36,095 nt of DNA from Maribacter sp. (GTDB lineage: Bacteria > Bacteroidota > Bacteroidia > Flavobacteriales > Flavobacteriaceae), in NCBI GenBank assembly GCA_003232155.1, contig QILY01000118.1:1-36095 (forward strand). The letters run 5' to 3'. Positions 1-9,582 of the stretch are shown here, one piece after another. The position numbers and the translations under genes are program-made. A model generated the notes under the pieces. The model searched no databases. It had not been told where the DNA came from and saw only the letters and a program-made list of their open reading frames with translations. How positions within the stretch are numbered: position 1 is the stretch's first letter; each line of letters opens with the position of its first letter.

Positions 1-485
1 CCATAACCACTTACAGATTTTTGTTTGTCTGTTATTATTCCGTTGGTAGTTTCGTAAACCAAACTTATGTCTATTTTCTTTCCGTCATTATGGCTTAAAT
101 GAGGAAGAAGAGGAAATTTATTTATAAACGGGAAATTTGCATCTAAATAATGAATTTCGATTTTTGTTCCGTTCAGCTCCTTTTCTGTTTGGCTTAATAA
201 TTCATTTAGTTTTGGCCTAACATAATTTCTATTCAACAAAACAGTCATATAATTCGTTGGTTTTATTTTTTCCCGTCCGAAAGTTGGTGCAATTAAAGGA
301 ACAATTAAAAGTGTCGAAAATAAATAAAGACAAATGAAAATAATCAGCGTTTTAAATTTTAGATTTTTATTCCATTTTTTTGAAATTATCAGACTTATTA
401 AATAAACAATTCCTCCGATTTGTGTTAAAACTGTCAGAAAAACAAAAACGATTATTTTGAGTATTAATTTTAGTAGAATTTTCAA
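1..485 (-). CDS. Partial hypothetical membrane-anchored protein, C-terminus cut by window edge
   Basis: An uninterrupted reading frame runs on the minus strand off the left edge of the window. It encodes about 160 residues: a strongly hydrophobic N-terminal half with two probable membrane segments (IIVFVFLTVLTQIGGIVYLI and, after a lysine-rich loop, a second segment), then a soluble part of mixed composition. There is no ATG in the first half. The frame opens after a TAG near 530, and TTG codons at 485 or 515 are the only plausible starts, so the true 5' end is uncertain. The DNA is more AT-rich than the neighbouring genes. I do not recognise the family. It may be a small membrane protein or a gene that lost its start. 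Confidence 0.5.
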   Translation of the reverse strand, partial: MKILLKLILKIIVFVFLTVLTQIGGIVYLISLIISKKWNKNLKFKTLIIFICLYLFSTLLIVPLIAPTFGREKIKPTNYMTVLLNRNYVRPKLNELLSQTEKELNGTKIEIHYLDANFPFINKFPLLPHLSHNDGKKIDISLVYETTNGIITDKQKSVSGY

Positions 486-540
486 TTTTTGGTTCTGTTT
501 TTTAATGACGCACAATTTGACTTGACACTAGCATACAAAA

Positions 541-1845
541 TCACTCTAAAGGTTTTGCATGCAGCAATTCCATTCCGGTAGAAGACCTTGGTTTAAAGCC
601 TGTCCAATTCTTTTCATTAGATTTTTTTTGTAACTTTAAATACTTTGAGAAATCTTGCTTTTTTAAGTGAATCCCTAAAAAAGCGGTTAAAAAGTGCTGG
701 TTTACATTATTAATTTTTCGTTGATCCCAAGACGGTTCTGCATAACGGTAATATTCACCTATATGTAATCCTAGAGCTAATGACTCCACTGGTGGAGGGT
801 TTGGAGCTACATTATGACGCGCATTTTTATAAGTAAGCAGATATCGATCAGCGTTAACAGCTCCTTCGTAAATAGCTTTAATGCCTTTTTCGTATCCCGA
901 AACATCGTCTTGGCTTCCGGCGATAAAAAAAGTAGGTTTTTTCAATCCCTTTAGACCTTCTGCATCCCAAACCCCTCTTTCCATTCCCCATGGGGCAAAA
1001 GCAACTACTGCCTTTACTCTTGGATCAATCTGTTTTTGATATTCTGTATTACTTGCTGCTAAGTCTACTATTGCAGAACTACCACCTGACATTTGTTCAA
1101 AGAAGGCGGTTAGACCATCACTATATCCTGCGCCAGCTACATTTAATACGCCATACCCTCCCATGGAATAACCAATAATACCAGTATGTTCCGTATCCAC
1201 AAGTCCTGTAAGCATATCTTTGCTATTTTCTTTACCCAAACGCTCCATTTCATTGATTGTGAACCTGATATCCTTTGTGCGGTTGAGCAAAGTGCTATGA
1301 AAGGCATTGGCATCTTTAAAAGTGGAATCTGTATGGTCTATAGCGACGACTATATATCCTTTTGAAGCTAAATTTTCGGTGAGATAAGTCATTAAATAGC
1401 GAGAGCCTACATAGCCGTGGGAAACAACAACAAGTGGATAGGCCTCTGAGGTACTCTTTGGTTTAGCATTCCTTATTGCCCTGCCTTTAAAAGTGAAGGG
1501 AATCAAAGGGCGAAGAGAATCATTTCTTATGCCCATTACTTCTTCATAAATTACCGAAGCTTCGGTAGTTGTTTCAGCAGGATACCACACTTCAATAGTT
1601 AAAGAGCGATTATATAAGGGGTCTTTGCCATCTTTTGAATTTAAGATGTCTATTTGGTTTGGGTTTACTATATCTAAGGTTCGTACACCTACTTGATGCG
1701 TTCCTCTTACCGCTAACTCAGGAGCATCTGGTAGCGCATCTCCATAAAGGAATTCTGTACTTTGGGCAAGAGTTGGGCTTGTGAAGAAACTAAGCGAAAT
1801 TATAAGTAGGGAAATATATTTAAAATACCCTTTTAAAAAAACCAT
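541..1845 (-). CDS. Exported alpha/beta hydrolase (dienelactone hydrolase / PAF-acetylhydrolase-like)
   Basis: 434 residues. The first 27 form a signal peptide (lysine, hydrophobic core, ending TLAQS), so the enzyme is probably periplasmic or secreted. The oxyanion-loop motif VVSHG precedes a nucleophile elbow GYSMGG with the predicted catalytic serine at about residue 227. A late histidine in NARHN (about 344) fits the third member of the triad, and an aspartate in the FIAGSQDD stretch is a candidate acid. The layout fits the PAF-acetylhydrolase/dienelactone-hydrolase branch, which includes lipases, cutinases and other esterases. The natural substrate cannot be deduced. It lies 63 bp downstream of the DsbA-like gene on the same strand, so the two may be cotranscribed. 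Confidence 0.85.
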   Translation of the reverse strand: MVFLKGYFKYISLLIISLSFFTSPTLAQSTEFLYGDALPDAPELAVRGTHQVGVRTLDIVNPNQIDILNSKDGKDPLYNRSLTIEVWYPAETTTEASVIYEEVMGIRNDSLRPLIPFTFKGRAIRNAKPKSTSEAYPLVVVSHGYVGSRYLMTYLTENLASKGYIVVAIDHTDSTFKDANAFHSTLLNRTKDIRFTINEMERLGKENSKDMLTGLVDTEHTGIIGYSMGGYGVLNVAGAGYSDGLTAFFEQMSGGSSAIVDLAASNTEYQKQIDPRVKAVVAFAPWGMERGVWDAEGLKGLKKPTFFIAGSQDDVSGYEKGIKAIYEGAVNADRYLLTYKNARHNVAPNPPPVESLALGLHIGEYYRYAEPSWDQRKINNVNQHFLTAFLGIHLKKQDFSKYLKLQKKSNEKNWTGFKPRSSTGMELLHAKPLE

Positions 1846-1908
1846 GATCTTTTATTTATGCTCCGTTTAAAGATAACTAAATAATTGGTCTATTAGATAC
1901 TCTTAATT

Positions 1909-2598
1909 TCAGCAATTTTCAGAATCAGGTTCGCAACTTTCACCTTGAACTATATTTTCAGTAGGAGCTACACTAGCAAAAGCATCTAAAAATACGCTTG
2001 GCGGTTGCGCACCGCTAATACCATATTTGTCATTGATAATAAAAAATGGAACTCCGGTAACACCACGTTGTTGGTAATGGGCAATCTCTTGCTTTACTGC
2101 ATAGGCAATGTTATCATCGGCTAGAATTTGGGTAGTCTTTTCAGCATCCCAACCGTATTCGGACATAACTTTGATAAGTACTTTGGTGTCGTTGAGATGT
2201 AGGTTTTCGTCAAAATAAGCTTTTAAAAAGCGCTCTTTCAGGGCAGCTTTAAAACCTTCTTCTTCCGCTACATGCATTAATTGGTGTAAGGGCAACGTAT
2301 TTACCGCCAACCATTTATCTCCGAAATTAAAGGTGATGCCTTCTTCTGCCCCTATTTTGGTAAGACGATCCGTCATTTCTTTGGTACGTTCTAAATCGCC
2401 AAATTTATTGGTGAGATAAGTATCACGGTCAAAACCCGATTCGGGAATGTTGGGATCCAACTGAAACGGATGCCAAGTTACTTCCACTGGTGCACCTTTC
2501 CACTCCTTTAGTGCGGTTTCCAGTCTGCGCTTTCCCACATAACACCATGGGCAAGCCACGTCTGATACAATAGCTACTTTTATAGTTTCTTGTTGCAT
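1909..2598 (-). CDS. DsbA/FrnE-family thiol oxidoreductase
   Basis: 229 residues with the FrnE-like DsbA layout: an N-terminal thioredoxin strand, then the active site CPWC at residues 16-19 (followed by YVGKRRLE), a helical insertion, and the cis-proline segment GVTGVPFF near residue 180. No signal peptide is visible, so it is probably cytoplasmic, as for other FrnE-type proteins, which act as disulfide oxidoreductases or isomerases. The C-terminus has two further cysteines (GESCEPDSENC), a tail that could take part in thiol exchange (inference). It reads toward the exported hydrolase downstream. The family also includes 2-hydroxychromene-2-carboxylate isomerases, but the CPWC motif favours a redox role. 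Confidence 0.88.
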   Translation of the reverse strand: MQQETIKVAIVSDVACPWCYVGKRRLETALKEWKGAPVEVTWHPFQLDPNIPESGFDRDTYLTNKFGDLERTKEMTDRLTKIGAEEGITFNFGDKWLAVNTLPLHQLMHVAEEEGFKAALKERFLKAYFDENLHLNDTKVLIKVMSEYGWDAEKTTQILADDNIAYAVKQEIAHYQQRGVTGVPFFIINDKYGISGAQPPSVFLDAFASVAPTENIVQGESCEPDSENC

Positions 2599-2917
2599 TT
2601 TTTTAAAATCCAGTTGCCCCTATAGTCGGCTTTTGAACGCCATACTAACACCGCATTTTCAAGGTCGTAAGATAAAATGTATGTATTTTACAAAGTACAA
2701 TAGGATTCTAACCCGCATTATTCACTGATATTCTATTCCAATATTTTTTAAGTACAGATACTTGGTATAATGCCATTGAATGAAATAGAAAGAATTATAG
2801 ATAGAGTGTACTATACTAAAACCCTCACAACTTTAACACCTGCATATTCCTAAACACCATTTTTTTAATATCCCTGAGTTCACTACTTTTAAACTGACTA
2901 ATTAACACACTCTGAAA
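2599..2917. other. Intergenic region between divergent genes, no gene seen
   Basis: This gap separates the minus-strand DsbA-like gene from the plus-strand propeller gene, so it should carry both promoters. I found no exact TAnnTTTG element on either strand and no RNA gene or repeat. It is AT-rich and otherwise unremarkable. Confidence 0.5.
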
Positions 2918-5900
2918 ATGAAAAATATTCTCGGTAAAATCAGCATACTTGTGCTGGTACTCTCTCTTGTACCCTTAACGTTATCCTCACAAAGAAAAAA
3001 TAAAATAAAAAAGGCAGTGCCTTCATTCGCTGAAGATCTATATTCCAGTATGGAGTACCGTTTGGTAGGTCCGTTTCGTGGTGGGCGTTCTGCTGCGGTA
3101 ACCGGTGTGCCAGACGAACCCAATCTCTTTTATTTTGGGGCTACAGGTGGTGGTGTATGGAAAACTACTGATGGCGGCCGTACTTGGGGCAATATCTCTG
3201 ATGGCTTTTTTGGTGGTAGTATTGGTGCGATTGAAGTTGCTAAAAGCGACCCGAACGTCATTTATGTGGGTGGTGGAGAAAAAACACTACGTGGTAATGT
3301 TTCAAGTGGCTATGGGATATGGAAAACTGAAGACGCAGGTAAAACATGGGTCTCTGCCGGACTCAAAAATAGTCGACATGTACCCCGTATCCGTATTCAC
3401 CCAACAGACGCTAATATTTTATATGCTGCCGTTTTGGGAAATATTTATAAGCCTACCCAAGACCGCGGAATCTATAAAAGTACCGATGGTGGAAAATCAT
3501 GGAAGAAAACACTTTTCGTAAATGATCAGGCGGGAGCGGTTGATTTGGTGTTGGATCCCAATAATCCAAGAATTTTATATGCATCAACTTGGCGAGCAAA
3601 ACGAACCCCGTATAGTTTGAGTAGTGGTGGTGATGGTTCTGCGTTGTGGAAAAGCACCGATAGTGGTGAAAGCTGGACAGAGATTTCTAAAAACGAAGGC
3701 TTTCCTAAAGATACTTTGGGTATTATTGGCGTAGCAGTTTCCCCTAAAAATTCAGAACGTGTTTGGGCGATAGTTGAGAACAAAGAAAAAGGCGGATTGT
3801 ATCGTAGTGACGATGGTGGTGAAAAATGGACACAGGTAAATAGCGAACGTAAATTACGCCAGCGAGCTTGGTATTATACGCGTTTGTATGCAGATACTGA
3901 AGATGAGAATACGGTTTATGTGCTCAATGTACGCTATCATAGGTCTACTGATGGCGGTAAGAGTTTCAATACCTTCAATGCGCCACATGGTGACCATCAT
4001 GATTTATGGATTTCCCCAGAAAACGCGAATCGTATGATTATTGGCGATGATGGTGGTGCGCAAATTTCATATGATGCTGGCGAGACTTGGAGCACCTATT
4101 ATAATCAGCCTACCGCACAATTTTATCGGGTGACGACCGATAATGCTTTTCCGTATCGTATTTATGTGGCGCAGCAAGACAATTCTACGTTGCGTATCAA
4201 TCATAGAAGTGATGGCGGTAGTATTGGCGAAGATGATTGGGAGCCTACTGCTGGTGGTGAATCAGCCCATATTGCAGTAGATCCTACTAATAATGATATT
4301 GTATACGGAGGTAGTTATGACGGATTCCTTACCCGCGTAAATCACGATAAAAATACGGTCCGAGGCATTAACGTATGGCCAGACAATCCTATGGGTCACG
4401 GTGCTGAGGATATGAAATATCGTTTTCAATGGAATTTTCCTATTATTTTCAGCAGACATAATCCGAAGAAATTATACACTTTTTCAAATCATGTACATGT
4501 AAGTGAAAATGAAGGGCAAAGTTGGACACTCTTGAGCGATGACCTTACCCGTAATGACCCTACAAAACTAGTTTCTAGTGGTGGCCCAATTACCCAAGAT
4601 AATACTAGTGTAGAATATTACTGTACCATTTTTGCAGCGAATGAAAGCCCTTTAAAAGAAGGCTTGCTTTGGGTTGGTAGTGATGATGGTTTAATTCACG
4701 TTACTAAAGATGGTGGATCCAATTGGGAGAATATTACCCCTGCAAATATGCCTGAATGGAGCATGATTAACAGTATTGAACCTTCCGCCTTTGATGAAGG
4801 CACATGTTATGTTGCTGCAACACGATATAAGTTAGGTGATTTTAGACCTTATTTATACAAAACTACCGACTACGGAAAAACATGGAGTAAGATAACCAAC
4901 GGAATCAATACTGAACATTTTACGCGTGTAGTCAGAGAAGACCCTAAACGAAAAGGGCTATTATATGCCGGAACAGAAACTGGCATGTATATTTCTTTTG
5001 ATGATGGAAGTAATTGGAGTGCGTTTCAAATGAACTTACCTATTGTTCCGATTACTGATCTGACCATTAAAGACAACAATCTAATTGTAGCAACACAAGG
5101 TCGAAGCCTTTGGATATTAGATGATTTAACGGTCTTACATCAGTTAGATGCTGCTAAAAAAGGGATGGCGAATATAGTATACCAACCTAAAGATTCTTAC
5201 CGTACCAAAGGACGTGCGAGAAAAGAGCCTTCTAAAACTGAAGGGCAGAATCATCCGAACGGTGTAGTGACTCATTTTTATTTGAAAGAGGTAAAAGAGA
5301 AAGACAGTATTCAATTAACGTATCTGTCAATGGCAGGTGATACTTTAGCGTCGTACAGTAATACATCCGAAGAAAAAAAGAAAAAGCTAAAGGTTAAAAA
5401 AGGTGGAAATACCCATGTCTGGGATACCCGCGGTAAAGGCTCTGAAAAACTGGAGGGAATGATTCTTTGGTGGGCAAGCCTTGATGGCGCCAAGGCCGTG
5501 CCCGGAAATTATAAAGTAGCTTTAAATGTAAATGGGGCTAGCCAATCGCAACAGTTTAAAATACTACCAGATCCAAGAGCTGAGGTTTCTATAGCTGATA
5601 TGCAAAAGCAATTCGATTTTGTAACGGATATCAATACCACGATTGATAAGGCACATCAATCCATCAAAAAAATACGCAAAATTACTGCGCAATTAGATGC
5701 CTTTAGCAAACAATATAAAGACAATGACAAAACTAAAGCTTTGGTTGAGAAAGCTAAAATGATGAAAGAGAAATTTGGCGAGGTAGAAAAAGCTTTGTAC
5801 CAAACCAAAAATCGTAGCGGACAGGATCCGTTGAATTTTCCCATTCGTTTGAATAATAAACTAGGGCATTTGAACAGTTTAGTGGCTATTGATGATTTTC

Positions 5901-6055
5901 CGCCTACAGATCAAGATATTGCTGTAAAAAATGAACTTACAGGTCAAATCAATACGCAATTAGATACTTTTGACGCCTTGATCGAAAAAGAAATCGGAGC
6001 GTTTAATAGTGAGTTCAATACATTGAAATTGAAGTATTTGTCTGTGGAAGAGTAG
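2918..6055 (+). CDS. Exported Asp-box (BNR/VPS10-like) beta-propeller protein, paralogue 1
   Basis: 1045 residues. The N-terminus (MKNILGKISILVLVLSLVPL then a Ser-Ser-Gln junction) is a signal peptide. The mature start carries YRLVGPFRGGRS, typical of Bacteroidota sortilin/VPS10-like propeller proteins. About eleven Asp-box repeats of the form S/T-x-D-x-G-x-T/S-W are spread through residues 80-730 (KTTDGGRTW, KSTDGGKSW, RSDDGGEKW, KTTDYGKTW and others), implying one or two seven- to ten-bladed propellers. A lysine-rich linker (about 800-830), a short beta domain and a charged helical segment (about 900-1040) follow. Such proteins are often auto-annotated as glycosyl hydrolases, but I see no basis for assigning a glycosidase activity. 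No T9SS C-terminal sorting domain is evident. The next gene is a full-length paralogue. Confidence 0.85.
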   Translation: MKNILGKISILVLVLSLVPLTLSSQRKNKIKKAVPSFAEDLYSSMEYRLVGPFRGGRSAAVTGVPDEPNLFYFGATGGGVWKTTDGGRTWGNISDGFFGGSIGAIEVAKSDPNVIYVGGGEKTLRGNVSSGYGIWKTEDAGKTWVSAGLKNSRHVPRIRIHPTDANILYAAVLGNIYKPTQDRGIYKSTDGGKSWKKTLFVNDQAGAVDLVLDPNNPRILYASTWRAKRTPYSLSSGGDGSALWKSTDSGESWTEISKNEGFPKDTLGIIGVAVSPKNSERVWAIVENKEKGGLYRSDDGGEKWTQVNSERKLRQRAWYYTRLYADTEDENTVYVLNVRYHRSTDGGKSFNTFNAPHGDHHDLWISPENANRMIIGDDGGAQISYDAGETWSTYYNQPTAQFYRVTTDNAFPYRIYVAQQDNSTLRINHRSDGGSIGEDDWEPTAGGESAHIAVDPTNNDIVYGGSYDGFLTRVNHDKNTVRGINVWPDNPMGHGAEDMKYRFQWNFPIIFSRHNPKKLYTFSNHVHVSENEGQSWTLLSDDLTRNDPTKLVSSGGPITQDNTSVEYYCTIFAANESPLKEGLLWVGSDDGLIHVTKDGGSNWENITPANMPEWSMINSIEPSAFDEGTCYVAATRYKLGDFRPYLYKTTDYGKTWSKITNGINTEHFTRVVREDPKRKGLLYAGTETGMYISFDDGSNWSAFQMNLPIVPITDLTIKDNNLIVATQGRSLWILDDLTVLHQLDAAKKGMANIVYQPKDSYRTKGRARKEPSKTEGQNHPNGVVTHFYLKEVKEKDSIQLTYLSMAGDTLASYSNTSEEKKKKLKVKKGGNTHVWDTRGKGSEKLEGMILWWASLDGAKAVPGNYKVALNVNGASQSQQFKILPDPRAEVSIADMQKQFDFVTDINTTIDKAHQSIKKIRKITAQLDAFSKQYKDNDKTKALVEKAKMMKEKFGEVEKALYQTKNRSGQDPLNFPIRLNNKLGHLNSLVAIDDFPPTDQDIAVKNELTGQINTQLDTFDALIEKEIGAFNSEFNTLKLKYLSVEE

Positions 6056-6090
6056 TTGATTTTTGAATGTTTTTTAGAAAAGAAATAAAA

Positions 6091-6320
6091 GTAGATCCTC
6101 CCCTTTTTTCAAGGGGAGGTGCCCGCAGGGCGGAGGGGTCTTGGTAAAGTTTGGCAAGAAGTTTAATTTTGTTTCAATTGTCGCCTCTATCTGAAAAAGT
6201 GGTGCCCGCAGAGCGTGGAGGGGTCTCTTGAGGAGAGTATCTAGAAAGCTGAAAAACATTCGTGTTCCAAGGCTAACCACCCCGGCTGTCGCCACCCCTC
6301 CTTGAAAAAGGAGGGGGCTC
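6091..6320. repeat. Mosaic GC-rich palindromic repeat between the two propeller genes
   Basis: The spacer is bounded by two perfect 9-bp hairpins: CCTCCCCTT/AAGGGGAGG (6097-6105 with 6111-6119, loop TTTTC) and CCCCTCCTT/AAGGAGGGG (6295-6303 with 6308-6316, loop GAAA). A unit GGTGCCCGCAGGGCGGAGG is found at 6118-6136 and recurs as a near copy at 6201-6221. Its GC content contrasts with the AT-rich genes on both sides. The structure is that of a REP-like intergenic repeat cluster. The first hairpin may also help end transcription of the upstream gene. Confidence 0.7.
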
Positions 6321-6347
6321 AATGATAAACTATTATCTTAAAATAAA

Positions 6348-9300
6348 ATGAAAAAACAACTATCACTACTCTTATTACTAGCCGCTACAGTAACCTTCGC
6401 CCAAACAGCTGAAGAATACCTAAAACCTTTAAAATATCGAAATATAGGTCCGTTTCGAGGAGGGCGTTCAGTAACGGCGACGGGTATCACAGGTGATATA
6501 TTGACCTATTATATGGGTACAACTGGTGGCGGACTTTGGAAAACTACTGATGCAGGACAACGTTGGCACAATATCTCTGATGGCTTTTTTGAAATGGGTT
6601 CTGTTGGTGCAATTGCTGCCTCTAAATCAAATCCCAATGTATTGTATTGTGGAATGGGAGAGCATGCTCCTCGTGGGGTGATGACCTCTTATGGAGATGG
6701 AATGTACAAATCTACCGATGCTGGAAAAACATGGAAGAAAATGGGTCTTGAAAAAACACAGCATATTTCACGTATTGTTATTCATCCTACTAATCCTGAT
6801 GTGGTATATGTGGCAGCACAAGGTGCTTTGTACGGGCCTACAAAAGAAAGAGGGATTTACAAATCTATTGACGGTGGAAAAACTTGGAAAAACACTTTGT
6901 TTGTAAACAATCTAACAGGCGCCGCTGAACTTTCTATGGATGCTAACTATCCTGAAATTTTATATGCTGCCATGTGGGAACACCAGCGTAAACCAAACAT
7001 AGTCATTAGTGGAGGTGAAGGTAGCGGATTATACAAATCAGTTGATAGTGGTGAGACCTGGTCAACCATTCACAAAGGCCTTCCCGAAGAAAAAGGGAAA
7101 ATGGCCATTTCTGTGAGTCCTGCAAACCCTGATAAAGTATATGCTTTGATAGAGAGTGATAGTAATGCCGATAAAGGCGGACTTTTTGTTTCTAATAATG
7201 CTGGGGAAAGTTGGAGTTTGGTTAGTGGTGATAATCGGTTAACCCAAAGAGCATGGTATTATACTGAGGTTTTTACAGACCCTAATGATGAGAATACAGT
7301 ATATGTACTGAGTGCACCTGCCTTACGTTCTTTAGATGGAGGAAAAACTTGGAAACGCCTTACAGGTACGCATGGTGATTTTCATGATTTATGGATTAAC
7401 CCAGAGAACTCAAGGAATATGGTTATCGCCAATGATGGCGGTGCAGGTGTAAGTTTTGATTTTGGAAAAACATGGTCTTCACAAACCAATATGCCAACAG
7501 GGCAGTTTTATCGTATAAATGCTGATAATTTGTTTCCATATAATATCTACGCGGGGCAACAAGATTATACTTCGGCAATGATTGCAAGTATGTCTTTAGG
7601 AAGCGGCAGTATTTCGTGGGATGATTTTAGTCCGTCTGCAGGGGGCGAAAGTGCATTTTTAGCTTTTGACCCTGAAAATCCGAGGTATGTAATGGGCGGA
7701 AGCTATTTAGGTACTATCGAAATTTTGGATACTAAATCAAAAGCAGCTACCCGGATTATGGCAGCCCCTATTCAGTATTTAGGAAGAGAGGCTCGCAACA
7801 TGAAGTATTTGTATAATTGGAATGCGCCCATTATAAAATCACAACATGAACCCAATACCTTTTACCATGGGGCACAATTGGTTTTAAGAACCCGCGATAT
7901 GGGTGTTACTTGGGAAGAAGCCTCACCTGACCTTACCAGAAATATAGATGATAAACAAGGTAATGGCGGTGGTCCTTATACTAATGAAGCCGTAGGTGCC
8001 GAAAATTATGGTACACTTACTTATATGATTGAATCCCCACACGAAAAGGGTGTTTTTTATACCAGTAGTGATGATGGTTTTGTACATCTTACCAAAGATA
8101 ATATGGAAAGCTGGCAAAATATTACACCGAAAAACCTGAAAGAGTGTTTGGTAAATGCTATTGAAGTATCACCACATGACCCAGCTACGGCATACATTGC
8201 AACTACGAGATATAAATTCAATGATTATACACCTGGCTTGTATAAAACTACCAATTATGGCAAAACTTGGGCGAATATTAGTACTGGAATTCCTTATGGT
8301 TCATTTACCAGAGTGATTCGTGAAGATGCTACTCGAAAAAATTTACTGTATGTAGGAACAGAAAAAGGAGTGTATATTTCATGGAATGGAGGAACAACAT
8401 GGGAAACCTTGCAACTAAACCTACCTAAGGCACCAATTACGGATTTAAAAGTACACAAGGGCAATTTGATTGTTGCTACCTCTGGTCGTGCTCTATGGAT
8501 ATTAGATGATCTATCAGTTTTAATACAACATGAACCTGCTAAGAAAAGCTTTAAAATTCTAAAACCCAATGATGCATATAATGGTTTTTGGGGAAGTCCG
8601 TTAAATGGGAATTCAGAGAAATTTGATGGAACAAATCCATTAAACGGAGTAAATCCTGCGAACGGGGTGGTATTATATTACGAGTTGCCCAAAGGCAAAG
8701 ATACCACCGAACTTACTCTTGATATTTTAGATACCAAAGGGCGAATCATACGAAGTATCAGTTCTAAAAAAGACCCTAATTACCAATCTCATAATGGTGG
8801 TGGTGCTCCACCAGCTCCTGTTTTAAGTAAGAAAGCAGGTTTAAATCGTTTTGTATGGGATATGCGCTACCCTATCATGCCCGGAGTGCCTAATGTTTAT
8901 ATTGAAGCAGGTTTTCGTGGTCATGTGGTTCCTCCTGGGTCATACACCTTACGATTGAAAATGGATGGAAAAACGGAGACCACTACAGTTTCTATTCGAG
9001 AAATTCCGACGTATGAAACCGAACCAGGACAGTACAAAATTTATAATGCTTTTATGTTCGAGATGGAAGAGAAACTAACGGATATGCACAACAAAGTAAA
9101 TGGTTTGTATAAAGTACGGCAACAGCTCAAATCAATATTAAAAGATAGTAAAGATGAGCGTCTAAAAACAGCAGGTGAACAATTGGCCGATCAATTAAAA
9201 GAATGGGACGAAGCCATGGTACAGCGTAAATCAAAAGCTTATGATGATGTAGAAAATTTCCCAAACAAATTTACTGCTGAGTACTTGTTTTTAATCAATC

Positions 9301-9470
9301 AGACGGGTAGTGCTATACAAAGAGTAAACCAATCATCACGTGACCGAAAAGTAGAATTAGATGGGCAATGGAATACTTTGAACAAGCAAGCGAATGACCT
9401 TATAAATATTACAATCCCCGCTTATAACAAGCAGTTATGGGAAGCAGGTATTGGGGCGATACGATTGTAA
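6348..9470 (+). CDS. Exported Asp-box (BNR/VPS10-like) beta-propeller protein, paralogue 2
   Basis: 1040 residues with a short signal peptide (MKKQLSLLLLLAATVTFAQ). The mature protein begins with YRNIGPFRGGRS, nearly the same as paralogue 1, and carries about eleven Asp-box motifs in matching order (KTTDAGQRW, KSTDAGKTW, KSIDGGKTW, KSVDSGETW, RSLDGGKTW, KTTNYGKTW, SWNGGTTW). Both proteins share landmarks such as THGDFHDLW/PHGDHHDLW and GRALWILDDL/GRSLWILDDL. A proline/glycine-rich insertion (NGGGAPPAPVLSKK, about 810-830) and a helical C-terminus follow the propeller. Tandem duplication is the simplest origin. Function is unknown; a cell-surface or periplasmic binding role is only inference, and a hydrolase label would not be supported. 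Confidence 0.85.
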   Translation: MKKQLSLLLLLAATVTFAQTAEEYLKPLKYRNIGPFRGGRSVTATGITGDILTYYMGTTGGGLWKTTDAGQRWHNISDGFFEMGSVGAIAASKSNPNVLYCGMGEHAPRGVMTSYGDGMYKSTDAGKTWKKMGLEKTQHISRIVIHPTNPDVVYVAAQGALYGPTKERGIYKSIDGGKTWKNTLFVNNLTGAAELSMDANYPEILYAAMWEHQRKPNIVISGGEGSGLYKSVDSGETWSTIHKGLPEEKGKMAISVSPANPDKVYALIESDSNADKGGLFVSNNAGESWSLVSGDNRLTQRAWYYTEVFTDPNDENTVYVLSAPALRSLDGGKTWKRLTGTHGDFHDLWINPENSRNMVIANDGGAGVSFDFGKTWSSQTNMPTGQFYRINADNLFPYNIYAGQQDYTSAMIASMSLGSGSISWDDFSPSAGGESAFLAFDPENPRYVMGGSYLGTIEILDTKSKAATRIMAAPIQYLGREARNMKYLYNWNAPIIKSQHEPNTFYHGAQLVLRTRDMGVTWEEASPDLTRNIDDKQGNGGGPYTNEAVGAENYGTLTYMIESPHEKGVFYTSSDDGFVHLTKDNMESWQNITPKNLKECLVNAIEVSPHDPATAYIATTRYKFNDYTPGLYKTTNYGKTWANISTGIPYGSFTRVIREDATRKNLLYVGTEKGVYISWNGGTTWETLQLNLPKAPITDLKVHKGNLIVATSGRALWILDDLSVLIQHEPAKKSFKILKPNDAYNGFWGSPLNGNSEKFDGTNPLNGVNPANGVVLYYELPKGKDTTELTLDILDTKGRIIRSISSKKDPNYQSHNGGGAPPAPVLSKKAGLNRFVWDMRYPIMPGVPNVYIEAGFRGHVVPPGSYTLRLKMDGKTETTTVSIREIPTYETEPGQYKIYNAFMFEMEEKLTDMHNKVNGLYKVRQQLKSILKDSKDERLKTAGEQLADQLKEWDEAMVQRKSKAYDDVENFPNKFTAEYLFLINQTGSAIQRVNQSSRDRKVELDGQWNTLNKQANDLINITIPAYNKQLWEAGIGAIRL

Positions 9471-9510
9471 GTTAGGTTGCAGGAAGCAGTTATCTTTGTA
9501 ATACGTTTTT

Positions 9511-9573
9511 CTGTCGCTTCGAGCTAAGTCGAGAACTTAGGAACACGAGTCTGGACTCCGCTCGACATGACAG
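9511..9573. repeat. Short degenerate palindromic repeat (REP-like)
   Basis: CTGTCGCTTCGAGC at 9511-9524 pairs with GCTCGACATGACAG at 9560-9573 with three mismatches in 14. The internal AGTCGAGAAC and the TCGAGC/GCTCGA core recur in truncated form near 11900 (GCAGTCGAAGT) and 16200 (GTGCAGTCGAAA), so this is a copy of a dispersed family. An exact TAnnTTTG motif (TATCTTTG, 9491-9498) lies just before it and could be a promoter left in front of the element. Confidence 0.55.
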
Positions 9574-9582
9574 GTTGAGTAA

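Noticed and set aside
990..1178. Plus-strand 62-codon frame inside the hydrolase gene
   Set aside because: It lies entirely opposite a well-supported coding region and has no recognisable product.
6074..6322. 82-codon minus-strand frame between the propeller genes
   Set aside because: It coincides with the GC-rich repeat mosaic. The predicted residues simply reflect the palindromic repeats.
2918..9470. Glycosyl hydrolase/sialidase assignment for the propeller proteins
   Set aside because: Asp-box repeats are structural and occur in many non-enzymatic proteins. No sialidase catalytic arginine triad or other active-site signature was recognised.
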